Source: Deltaproteobacteria bacterium (GTDB taxonomy: Bacteria; UBA10199; JACPAL01; GCA-016699445). From it: a DNA stretch of 64,000 nt. Numbering within the stretch: the first letter of the stretch is position 1; each line of letters begins with the position of its first letter. Of the stretch, positions 56,464-64,000 are shown piece by piece. The stretch covers positions 2,480,001 to 2,544,000 of the forward strand of contig CP064976.1 in assembly GCA_016699445.1 (NCBI GenBank). The letters run 5' to 3'. The translations under genes and the position numbers were made by a program. The notes beneath the pieces were generated by a model. It made no database searches. It was not told where the DNA came from and was given only the letters and a program-made list of their open reading frames with translations.

Positions 56464-57627
56464 ATGAACACCTACAACCGTCTGCCTTTGGTATTGACCA
56501 AAGGGAAGGGGGCTTATGTGTGGGATGCAGATGGAAAAAAGTATCTCGATTTTTTCTCCGGATTGGCTGTGAACAACTTAGGCCACTGCCATCCCAAGAT
56601 TGTCGCGGCAATTCGGAAACAAGCCTCAGAACTGTTACATGTGAGTAATGTTTTTCATATTCCAACACAATCCATGCTTGCTGAAGAATTGGTTAGGCAT
56701 AGTTTTGGTGATAAGGTTTTCTTTTGCAATAGTGGTGCTGAAGCCAACGAAGGTGCAATCAAGCTTGCTCGAAAGTATTCGTATAAGAAATTTGGGATGG
56801 GTCGTCATGAAGTGATCACGATGAAAAATTCGTTTCATGGACGTACGCTCGCGATGATCACGGCGACAGGTCAGGAAAAATATCAAAAAGGTTTTGATCC
56901 TCTGATGCCGGGTTTTCAATATGCAGTTTTTGGAGATTTGGAATCGATAAAAAATACGATTACAGAAAAAACCTGTGCGATTTTGATTGAACCCATTCAG
57001 GGTGAAGGTGGTGTGAAGATGGCACCTCCTGAATATTTTCAAGCATTGAGAAAATTGTGCGATGAAAAAGATATTCTTCTCATTTTTGATGAAGTGCAAA
57101 CAGGTGTAGGGCGTACGGGAAAACTTTTTGCCTATGAATATTTAGGTATCGAACCCGACATCATGACCTTGGCCAAAGGTTTAGCTTCCGGTGTCCCTAT
57201 TGGAGCCTTGGTCGCTACAGATAAGATAGCTCAAGCTTTTGAACCTGGTGATCACGCCTCCACTTTTGGGGGAAATCCTCTATCAACAGCCACAGCCTTG
57301 GCGACTCTCAAGACGATCTATCAGGATGACCTACTGGAAAATGCTCAAAAGATGGGAAAATATTTGTGTGATCAGGTTCGTAAACTTTCTCAAAAATTAC
57401 CCAGCATGATTTTAGAAGTGCGCAACAGAGGCTTGATGATCGCCATTGAGTTATCGATTGATGCTAAACAAGTAGCTCTGAAAGCAATTGAGATGGGTCT
57501 TCTCATCAATGCGGTTCAAGAGAAGACTTTGCGCATTCTCCCTCCATTGACAGTCACGAAGAAGCAGGTGGATGAGTTTATCGGAAAGTTAGCGAAGAGT
57601 ATTAGGGAGAGTAAACAAAGCTCTTAA
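56464..57627 (+). CDS. argD: Acetylornithine aminotransferase ArgD
   Basis: PLP enzyme of about 387 residues for arginine synthesis. Motifs: FFSGLAVNNLGHCHPKIV, FCNSGAEANEGAIKLARKY, SFHGRTLAMITATGQ, LIEPIQGEGGV, LIFDEVQTGVGRTG and the PLP-binding Lys in TLAKGLASGVPIGA. I place the start at ATG 56464 (MNTYNRLPLVLTKGKGAYVW), the usual family start; the open frame runs back to 56308 but passes through a repeat and is not coding by homology. It ends convergently with the gene at 57589-58212, overlapping by 39 bases. Confidence 0.95.
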   Translation: MNTYNRLPLVLTKGKGAYVWDADGKKYLDFFSGLAVNNLGHCHPKIVAAIRKQASELLHVSNVFHIPTQSMLAEELVRHSFGDKVFFCNSGAEANEGAIKLARKYSYKKFGMGRHEVITMKNSFHGRTLAMITATGQEKYQKGFDPLMPGFQYAVFGDLESIKNTITEKTCAILIEPIQGEGGVKMAPPEYFQALRKLCDEKDILLIFDEVQTGVGRTGKLFAYEYLGIEPDIMTLAKGLASGVPIGALVATDKIAQAFEPGDHASTFGGNPLSTATALATLKTIYQDDLLENAQKMGKYLCDQVRKLSQKLPSMILEVRNRGLMIAIELSIDAKQVALKAIEMGLLINAVQEKTLRILPPLTVTKKQVDEFIGKLAKSIRESKQSS

Positions 57628-58212
57628 TGTTTCTTTGTTATCAATCCAGTAGCTGCCAAAGAAGTTTCTTAAACGATCCCGAATGGCTGGAGAATCAGAA
57701 CAAGCAATGGTATCCAATTTAAAAGCAATCAACTGATCATCTTTTTTAACAAAACTGGCAAAGCCGATTCCTGCCCATAAATTTCTTTTTTCTTCTTCCG
57801 ATAAATTATTGCTGTAAGGGGGTCTTTTTCTTGGATCAATAAATTCAAGACCAATACGTTCATGACTTGTTTCATGAGCATTGGATAAAAGTAATCGACC
57901 TGAGTTGATATCGTAGGCAGCGCTTAAAATATGATTATGAGCTGAGTTACCTATTTGTTCCATCGCATGACGTATTAAATTGATGGTTCTTTCCAGATGC
58001 GCTGGATCAAGATCGCATGGTATCTCAATGATATCGGAAAGTGATGTTGGCGATCTGAAAAAATTAAGGACAGGCCTGCAGGCAGAAGGATCGGTTGTTG
58101 ACGCTGAAGGGTCATTTTCAGGCTTGGGGAAAAATCCTTCATGATGTCTCAGAGAGCCAGAAACTTCATTGGATGGTGCAAAAAAAACACCTGTTATTGA
58201 GCCGATTCTCAT
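57589..58212 (-). CDS. Unrecognised protein, 207 residues
   Basis: Start ATG 58212 (MRIGSITGVFFAPSNEVSGS). There is no clear signal peptide. The N-terminal third is polar and Ser/Pro-rich; the rest reads as mixed alpha/beta with a His-containing stretch (SAHNHILSAAYDI, LSNAHETSHERIGLEF) and WAGIGFASFVKKDDQ. I recognise no family. Its 3' end overlaps argD by 39 bases on the other strand and its start lies 88 bases from the divergent membrane protein gene. Confidence 0.55.
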   Translation of the reverse strand: MRIGSITGVFFAPSNEVSGSLRHHEGFFPKPENDPSASTTDPSACRPVLNFFRSPTSLSDIIEIPCDLDPAHLERTINLIRHAMEQIGNSAHNHILSAAYDINSGRLLLSNAHETSHERIGLEFIDPRKRPPYSNNLSEEEKRNLWAGIGFASFVKKDDQLIAFKLDTIACSDSPAIRDRLRNFFGSYWIDNKETLRALFTLPNTLR

Positions 58213-58300
58213 AAAGTATATTTTTGAATTTCCTTGTTATCTGAAATATCGTGACTTTCTAAAATATGTTTCTGAAATAAAGATGGGATGGCGCGTCATA

Positions 58301-59326
58301 ATGAAAAATAAAGAGAAGAAGGTTTTAAATATTTCCGATCCTTCCTGGATTTCATCCAATAAAAAAGGAGAAATCTCTCCAGGTCAGCAGTTTCTTTTTG
58401 ATGAGATGTTGGGCTTAGGGAATTTTTTCACCTATCTCAGTATGGTGATTTTTCCATTTTTGATTCTTCTTCCTACGGCCATTGTTTTAAAACGTCAGTA
58501 TGCAGAAAAGCCTATTGATAGTTTTTTCTTTTGGATCGTGGGTATTTTTGCCCTCTCTACCGTCATTGCCTATGGGGGATGGTTGACGGGGATTTTGTCA
58601 GGCCGCAAGATCAAGCAAGATCTTGCTTCTCAGTGTATCGTCGAAGCTTTGGGCCAGATTAAAATGACATGGAGGGGTTTGAAAATTTTTGCAGATCACC
58701 AAGAGGGTTCTATTCCATGTGTGACGGGATATTATACGATCGACCAACCTCCAGGTGCTTATCGTCTCTATTTTTTGAAAAACTCTCGATACATTCTCTC
58801 TGCTGAAGCTTTGGATTCTCCTCAATCATCCAAAAACAACCTGCTTGAGGCTTTTCAGAAAGTTCATCATTTTACTGCGGACGATTTGATTCAAAATCAG
58901 CGAGGTTTTTTGACTGAATTTCAGAAAAAATTCTTTTTAAAACAATTCCGAAAAGAATTGGCAGCCGCTGTGCTTTGGACGGGTTTTATTATCTTTCTAA
59001 TCTTTTCTATTTTTACTCAAGATTGGACTCTGTTTCAGAGTCTCATGGTTCTTTTTATTTTGGCTTCATTCTATTATGTTTATGATTTAGCCAAAGGTGC
59101 TTTTCTCATCCGCTCGGACCTTGAGGCAGGACATGTAGAAATTCTGGAAGGGAATGTAGAAAAAGTCTGGAAAGTGAGGCTGCGCCATTCTGATTACTAT
59201 TACCGTATCGAAAATCATGAATTTAAAGTCCCAAGCCAAGCCTATAATATTATGGTTCCTCAAAACCAGTACCGCATCTATTTTTTACCTAAAAGTAAAC
59301 GATTACTCTCTATTGAGCCTTTATGA
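58301..59326 (+). CDS. Unrecognised membrane protein with duplicated C-terminal motif
   Basis: Protein of about 341 residues. I start at ATG 58301 (MKNKEKKVLNISDPSWISSN); the frame is open back to 58169 with no support for use. Four TM segments appear in two pairs (near residues 47-66 and 79-103, then 222-245 and 250-268). Each pair is followed by a soluble part ending in a similar motif: GAYRLYFLKNSRYILSAEAL and NQYRIYFLPKSKRLLSIEPL. An internal duplication with two TM-hairpin-plus-domain units fits. I do not recognise a family. It precedes the gene at 59362 by 35 bases. Confidence 0.65.
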   Translation: MKNKEKKVLNISDPSWISSNKKGEISPGQQFLFDEMLGLGNFFTYLSMVIFPFLILLPTAIVLKRQYAEKPIDSFFFWIVGIFALSTVIAYGGWLTGILSGRKIKQDLASQCIVEALGQIKMTWRGLKIFADHQEGSIPCVTGYYTIDQPPGAYRLYFLKNSRYILSAEALDSPQSSKNNLLEAFQKVHHFTADDLIQNQRGFLTEFQKKFFLKQFRKELAAAVLWTGFIIFLIFSIFTQDWTLFQSLMVLFILASFYYVYDLAKGAFLIRSDLEAGHVEILEGNVEKVWKVRLRHSDYYYRIENHEFKVPSQAYNIMVPQNQYRIYFLPKSKRLLSIEPL

Positions 59327-59361
59327 GGAAACTCTTTAAGGGTCTTAGCCGATAATAAAGC

Positions 59362-61663
59362 ATGTCAGAAATACGTACGACTCCATTGCCAGGAACTGTG
59401 CCAAATCCCACAGTCACACAAACGCCTGCTCAACTTACATCTTTACCTCAAACCCCCCGTGTAGATGGGTATCAAAATCCTGTATCTGCTACTGTTGATA
59501 TAGCGAATGGAAATGCCGGAGGTGGGATGTCTGTTTTTGCGCCAACAGGTCCTGGAGTCCCAAAAATAGCTCCGAGCACTGATTTATTCAGTCAGATCGC
59601 TAGAGCTAAGGTCTTAACAGAAATCATATTAAAGAATGAGACTCGTATGGAGACGAGGGATAATGCTCTCGTATCCTTGGAAGGGGATAAGTTTCAGGCT
59701 CAAAGAGATTATGAAGCATTAGTACGTCAGTGGACTCTAAGTTCTCCTGAAGTTTGCCATGAGGCTGAACGGGTGAGGGGTTTGTTTGTGAGAGATAAGG
59801 TTGAACTAGCTGACTGCCTTAGCGCTGCTGTTCATGCCTATATCGCCTATGCTGCTTATAAGACAATTATCACTCGATTTGATAAAAATTCTCCTGAAGC
59901 TTATCAGGAAATGACGGACTTAGGCAATATGTTGGCTGATCCAACTGTGGGATGGAAGGTTGTTCAGGTTTTATCCTATTTTTTCTTTTTGATCATTTCT
60001 CATGTAACGGATGAAGTGGTGGGCATTGTTAATCAGCTTTTTCAAATTATTGAAAATCCCAAGACGAATTCAGGCTTTCGTCATTATGCAGGTTTTGCCT
60101 ATCATAAAATATTTAATCTTCTTTCTGAGCCTCAAAAAAAGCATGAATTAGAAAGAGTGAAAAAACTTTTAGTACATTCTGATCCAGCCTTGAGAAAGCA
60201 AGCCCACGACATGCTAAGACACTTTTACTATGACAAAGCGACTCTGTCTGAGATGGCTGATTATTTACTCTCAAAAATAAAAGAAGGTATTCATGAAAAT
60301 TTTCCGTGGACTTATAGTCGTTTGATAGAGAGTTTTGAAGTGGGTTCTCAAGAAGTCTTGGCTGGTATTGAATTTTTTCGCTCTGGGCCAGACATCGGAA
60401 AACCTATCTATCTACAACTCGTGAAAAAACTTCCTGATGCCCATGAGGAGTTATCAAATGCTGCTGAGATTGGTAGAGGTGAGATCGCTTCGACTGGAAA
60501 TAGCAGTCTTTACGAAGTTGTTATTCCAAAACTATCCCCAGAGTTGAGGGATAGAGAACTTGTCTCTTTGAGAAATATTTGGGCTACTCCATTTCCATCC
60601 AATCCGCTCACTGTTGATGCTTATCGACCATCTCTGGAAATTTATGGAAGACAACTTGCAAAGTGTAAAGACCCTGTCGTCATCGCTCGTGAAGCACAGG
60701 CCCTGCGGAAAATCATGGAAGAGCAGAAATGCAGTAGAGTGGATGCTGCTTATTTCATGTATCAACACATGATTGCACTATTCCCGGAAGAAATTTTCTT
60801 TGAAGAACTTAAAAAGCTCAAAGCTATTTTGAAGAAATATCGATCCGACCAATTTGTGAAAGAGTCTTTTGATAATTCTTTACGCAATAGATTGAGAGAA
60901 ATCATTCATCGTCGTCGTTATGGAGAAGGTGATGATCGATTGTTTGCACGGTATGCTGAAAGCTTTCCTGTCGATGAAAATAATAAAGATAATCTGACTT
61001 CAGCTCTTGAAGCCAAACTCGTCAAAGCGCGTAAAGATAAAGAAGAAAGATTCGATGTGCATATTAATCTGGAAACAGGAGAAGTCACTTATGGAATTCT
61101 TTCGGGATCGATAAAAATATCTTTGTGAAAGAGCAGGGTTTTTATCACTTATCATTAGAATCAGCAAGTGAGGTTAAAAGCTTTTAGCAGATGCTGCCAA
61201 TACATCGGCGCCATTGCCTCCTGGAGCTTATCGGAACATGCCTCAAGAAGTTCAGGGGAAGAAGCTGGGAAGTCTTTTGGGGATTTTAAAAGCGATTAGA
61301 GAGGATGCTGGTAAGAATAAAGAGTCAATTTTGGATTCTGTTCCTGAGGAAGTTGAAGCTGAAGTTGATGTTGATGTAGCTCTTGCAACCCCTGCAACCC
61401 AAGAATCCACATCACGCTTCTCTATGGCTTTTGTTTTGCCTTTTATCGCATGGTTTTTGACATTTGGTCGAAAAGGAAAGTCTCCATTCTCAAAACCTGA
61501 AGTTCGGGTTGTTGTTGAGCCTGAATCTCCACGTGTACGTGTAGACAATCGACCTGCTTCTGCTCCTGCTCCTGCTAATGATGCCAATGATGCCAATGAT
61601 GCTCATGATGTTGTTGAAGTGGAGCTCGGTAGAGGGGAAGAAAAAGATAAACGTCGAGGTTAA
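59362..61663 (+). CDS. Unrecognised protein with C-terminal TM and acidic tail (two frameshifts)
   Basis: About 767 residues when one A is restored in the run at 61113-61117 and one T at 61182-61185; then the two parts join through NIFVKEQGFYHLSLESASEV. The N-terminal 75 residues are Thr/Pro-rich and disordered-looking (TPLPGTVPNPTVTQTPAQLT). Residues about 80-560 are helical, likely a repeat-like helical array. Near the end are an acidic stretch (EEVEAEVDVDVALATP), one TM (FSMAFVLPFIAWFLTF, GRKGK) and a tail with DANDANDAHD. No signal peptide and no known domain are seen. The layout suggests a tail-anchored cytoplasmic protein. Confidence 0.62.
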
Positions 61664-62430
61664 ACAACTTTCTTCCACAGACTGACACAGGCTGCTGAGT
61701 CGCATGAGCTGAGAGGGCTGTGTTCGGTAAAATTGCCTACAGGTTGCAGTTTTGTTTGTGCTAAAATCTTTTGAGCGGCTTCCCATTCTTCTTCACCGTG
61801 ATTGAGCATCCAAAACAGTCCATTATTCTTTAAAAGAGATTCTATTTTTAAGAAAAACTTTTCCGGATTAAAAAAGGATAAGGGCAAGGACCAGTTGATA
61901 GCTGTTTCTGAAAAGACAAAAGGGTAGAAGCAGGTGATGATATCGAAAGAGCCTGTATAATCAAAAATATTCTCGATGACGTAGCAAGCTTCTGGGTATG
62001 GTTTTAGATAGTAAGAGGCATAATCTTTCCGACTATGTAAATCGTGATAAATGGTGTGACCATCCACCTCAAGCCCGACCAATCTCTTGGGTTTGAAAAA
62101 AGCATGTAGTGTGTCTACGTAATAAAAGTTTTTGGAACCTACATCTAAAACCTCAGGTAAAATTTCTGACTGTCTTGAAACAAAATTCCAATTTTTTTGA
62201 GACTGATCCAGTAAATGAAGATAAAAATAATTGTCTCGGGTATTTTCTTCCGAAAGTCTTTCTTCATAAGCCATAGAATAGTGTGATTTCAGTTTTAACA
62301 TCTCCTCTTGTAGAGGTTTGTCAAAAGCCGAAAGATCTCCCATAGATTTTTCAAAATATCCCGGGCGTGACCAAGAGAGAGTGTGATGAAATTTAAATCG
62401 TAAATCATTAAGAATTCTTTTTAAAAACAT
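61660..62430 (-). CDS. SAM-dependent methyltransferase-like protein
   Basis: Protein of 256 residues. The region VLDVGSKNFYYVDTLHAFFK with KRLVGLEVDGHTIYHD resembles motif I and the acidic end of beta-2 of class I methyltransferases, and FDIITCFYPFVFSE fits motif IV. The first 80 residues are helical and unlike a known family. The substrate is unknown. It overlaps the end of the preceding gene by four bases, on the other strand. Confidence 0.6.
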   Translation of the reverse strand: MFLKRILNDLRFKFHHTLSWSRPGYFEKSMGDLSAFDKPLQEEMLKLKSHYSMAYEERLSEENTRDNYFYLHLLDQSQKNWNFVSRQSEILPEVLDVGSKNFYYVDTLHAFFKPKRLVGLEVDGHTIYHDLHSRKDYASYYLKPYPEACYVIENIFDYTGSFDIITCFYPFVFSETAINWSLPLSFFNPEKFFLKIESLLKNNGLFWMLNHGEEEWEAAQKILAQTKLQPVGNFTEHSPLSSCDSAACVSLWKKVV

Positions 62431-62495
62431 GAAGTGTGGAGGGTAACATAAATTCCATTGATTTGAAAAACCTTTCTGCCTAGTTCGCGAAAACT

Positions 62496-62789
62496 ATGCC
62501 TCATTGTTTTTCGTGTGGAAAAGATGTTCTGATTATTGGTCGAGTCGGTCGCAATGATGTGTGTGAACATTGTGACAGTGATCTGCATTGTTGTCGCAAT
62601 TGTGAATATTACGACGTCAAATCCAACAGCGAATGCCGTGAACGCATCACCGATCGGATCAAAGACAAAGAACGCGCTAATTTTTGTGACTTTTTCAAAA
62701 TGGGAAATCCTGAGTTTAATGATTCCGAAGCACGCAAGCGAGAAGAAGCCAAACGAAAGCTTGCAGAGCTTTTTGCTAAGAAAAGTTAA
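62496..62789 (+). CDS. Small Cys-rich zinc-ribbon-like protein
   Basis: Protein of 97 residues with two CxxC-type pairs (CFSCGKD and CEHCDSDLHCCRNCEYY), a further Cys in SECRER and another in NFCDFFKM, likely to hold one or two metals. The C-terminal third is Lys/Arg/Glu-rich and helical. I do not assign a function. The ATG 62496 has no clear ribosome binding site. It precedes leuB by 65 bases, but with no obvious operon link. Confidence 0.7.
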   Translation: MPHCFSCGKDVLIIGRVGRNDVCEHCDSDLHCCRNCEYYDVKSNSECRERITDRIKDKERANFCDFFKMGNPEFNDSEARKREEAKRKLAELFAKKS

Positions 62790-62854
62790 ATTTTTATCCT
62801 TCTAAATTTCTCCATGGACATTTTTAACCATTATTCATAGGGCCGTCCCCACTT

Positions 62855-63955
62855 ATGGCAAAAGCAAAAATACTCGTATTAGCCGGTGACGGCATTGGTC
62901 CTGAAGTGATGACGGCTTCCATTGCAGTCATGGAAAAAGCCGCTAAAGGCTCGGGGCTTAAGTTTAACTTTGAACAGGATCTCGCCGGTGGGTGTTCTTT
63001 TGATCAGAATGGTACTCCGCTGACCGATGATGTCTTGAAAAAGGCCAAAAAGGCTGACGCCGTCTTGTTGGGTGCTGTGGGTGGACCCAAGTGGGATACA
63101 TTGCCTCATGAACAACGCCCAGAACGGGCTCTGTTAGGGCTCCGAGCGGGTCTTAAACTCTTTGCCAATCTCCGACCTGCTAAAATTATTCCGGCTTTGA
63201 TCTCCGCCTCATCTCTGAAGCCTGAAATCGTTGGTGGGATTGATCTTTTGGTTGTGCGTGAGCTGACAGGTGGGATTTATTTTGGAAAACCACGAGGTCG
63301 TAAAGAGATCAAAGGAGGCTTCAAAGCCTTCAATACAGAAGTGTACTCCACACCTGAAATTGAACGCATTGCTCGGGCGGGTTTTGAAGCCGCTCGTGTA
63401 CGCCGTAAGAAACTGACCTCAGTTGATAAAGCGAATATACTGGAAAGCTCGATTTTGTGGAGAGAAGTCGTTAATCAAATTGCTAAAGAATATCCCGATA
63501 TCCAAGTGGATCATATGTACGTCGACAATTGCGCGATGCAGTTGGTGCGCAATCCCAAACAGTTTGACGTCATCGTGACCAATAATATTTTTGGGGATAT
63601 TTTATCCGATGCTGCGGCCATGTTGACGGGATCGATCGGTATGCTGCCATCATCGTCATTGGGTGAGAAGAAAAACCGTCTAGGTTTTCCTCAAGGTATG
63701 TATGAGCCGGTCCACGGAAGTGCTCCGGATATCGCAGGGAAGGGGATTGCTAATCCTTTAGCGACGATTCTTTCATGTGCTTTGATGCTACGCTATTCTT
63801 TGGGTCGTGATGATATTGCTCAAAAAATGGAAAAAGCGGTCGAAGTAGTTCTTCAAAAAGGATACCGCTGCGGGGATATCATGGTCAGTGGGGAAGAAGG
63901 AAAAATCAAAGTAGGCACACAAGAAATGGCTGATGCCGTAATGAAGGAGCTATAA
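62855..63955 (+). CDS. leuB: 3-isopropylmalate dehydrogenase LeuB
   Basis: NAD-dependent dehydrogenase of 366 residues in leucine synthesis. Motifs: ILVLAGDGIGPEVM, LLGAVGGPKWD, ELTGGIYFGKPRG, the metal-binding NIFGDILSDAAAMLTGSIG and EPVHGSAPDIAGKGIANP. The substrate-loop Leu-x-x-x-Leu and Arg residues (RALLGLRAGLKLFANLRP) favour LeuB over isocitrate or tartrate enzymes. Start ATG 62855. The next gene, asd, begins one base after the stop. Confidence 0.96.
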   Translation: MAKAKILVLAGDGIGPEVMTASIAVMEKAAKGSGLKFNFEQDLAGGCSFDQNGTPLTDDVLKKAKKADAVLLGAVGGPKWDTLPHEQRPERALLGLRAGLKLFANLRPAKIIPALISASSLKPEIVGGIDLLVVRELTGGIYFGKPRGRKEIKGGFKAFNTEVYSTPEIERIARAGFEAARVRRKKLTSVDKANILESSILWREVVNQIAKEYPDIQVDHMYVDNCAMQLVRNPKQFDVIVTNNIFGDILSDAAAMLTGSIGMLPSSSLGEKKNRLGFPQGMYEPVHGSAPDIAGKGIANPLATILSCALMLRYSLGRDDIAQKMEKAVEVVLQKGYRCGDIMVSGEEGKIKVGTQEMADAVMKEL

Positions 63956-63956
63956 A

Positions 63957-64000
63957 ATGAAAAAGAAAGAAACATACAATATTGCCATCATTGGGGCTAC
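63957..64000 (+). CDS. asd: Aspartate-semialdehyde dehydrogenase, N-terminus only
   Basis: The last 44 bases encode MKKKETYNIAIIGAT, a Rossmann nucleotide-binding start as found in Asd, and leuB-asd is a common gene order. The start ATG is 63957 with AAGGAGC (63944-63950) upstream inside leuB. Only 15 residues can be seen, so the family call rests mainly on neighbour order. Confidence 0.5.
   Translation, partial: MKKKETYNIAIIGA

Overview
The window is a gene-dense, AT-leaning stretch of a Gram-negative chromosome. It carries outer-membrane lipid transport genes (mlaE/F/D), an AsmA-like protein, an L,D-transpeptidase and PilZ. The best guess is a deltaproteobacterium-like lineage: Cys-rich DDGNxCT repeats and Gly/Ser-rich secreted proteins of myxobacterial style, a sigma-54 promoter, and an EF-G with the HIDSGKTT P-loop shared by spirochaetes, planctomycetes, deltaproteobacteria and mitochondria. 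No rRNA, tRNA, CRISPR array, prophage or insertion sequence was seen.

Layout. 1-11918: a chemotaxis operon, all on +: cheA (5' end outside the window), cheW, three tandem receptor genes, two CheY-like regulators, cheB, cheR, a cheX-like gene, a third CheY-like regulator and a CheC-like/CBS fusion. 11992-16176: murJ, a secreted Cys-rich protein and greB. 16161-19742 (-): a TPP-riboswitch-controlled thiS-thiG-thiH-thiC operon, preceded on the same strand by a hendecad-repeat coiled-coil gene. 20498-23740: a sigma-54-type promoter and a 1053-residue secreted beta-propeller/Calx-beta protein. 23822-27955: alr and mlaE-mlaF-mlaD. 27967-32790: purH-pheA-tyrA-aroA. 32787-33502 (-): a VapBC-type toxin-antitoxin pair with its operator. 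33540-40335: pyrB-pyrC-carA-carB behind a hairpin-rich leader. 40332-46343 (-): one unrecognised gene of about 2003 codons. 46469-49297: fusA and a MntA-HepT-type pair. 49406-56311: a membrane protein, PilZ, AsmA-like, L,D-transpeptidase, an RND/MMPL transporter and yacG. 56464-64000: argD, several unrecognised genes, a methyltransferase-like gene, a zinc-ribbon protein, leuB and the start of asd.

Two features cut across the annotation. First, at least 23 single-base frameshifts break 13 genes, including carA, carB, aroA, thiC, thiH and mlaD. Nearly all sit in or beside homopolymer runs, and 20 of the 23 are deletions. Restoring one base at each site gives intact proteins with whole codon counts, so these are most likely sequencing or assembly errors; I annotate the restored genes end to end. 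Second, a short palindromic repeat (GTAGGGGC...GCCCCTAC) occurs five times between 18.6 and 36.6 kb. Four copies lie in frame inside purH (two), tyrA and carA, and one fills the thiG-thiH junction. A second, longer inverted-repeat family has copies before mlaF and before argD.

The metabolic genes form coherent blocks: thiamine, purine plus aromatic amino acids, de novo pyrimidine, and arginine/leucine/aspartate-family genes. No stretch over 300 bases is without a gene once the broken genes are joined. The least explained parts are the 2003-codon gene, the 767-codon gene at 59362-61663 and the membrane protein at 58301-59326.
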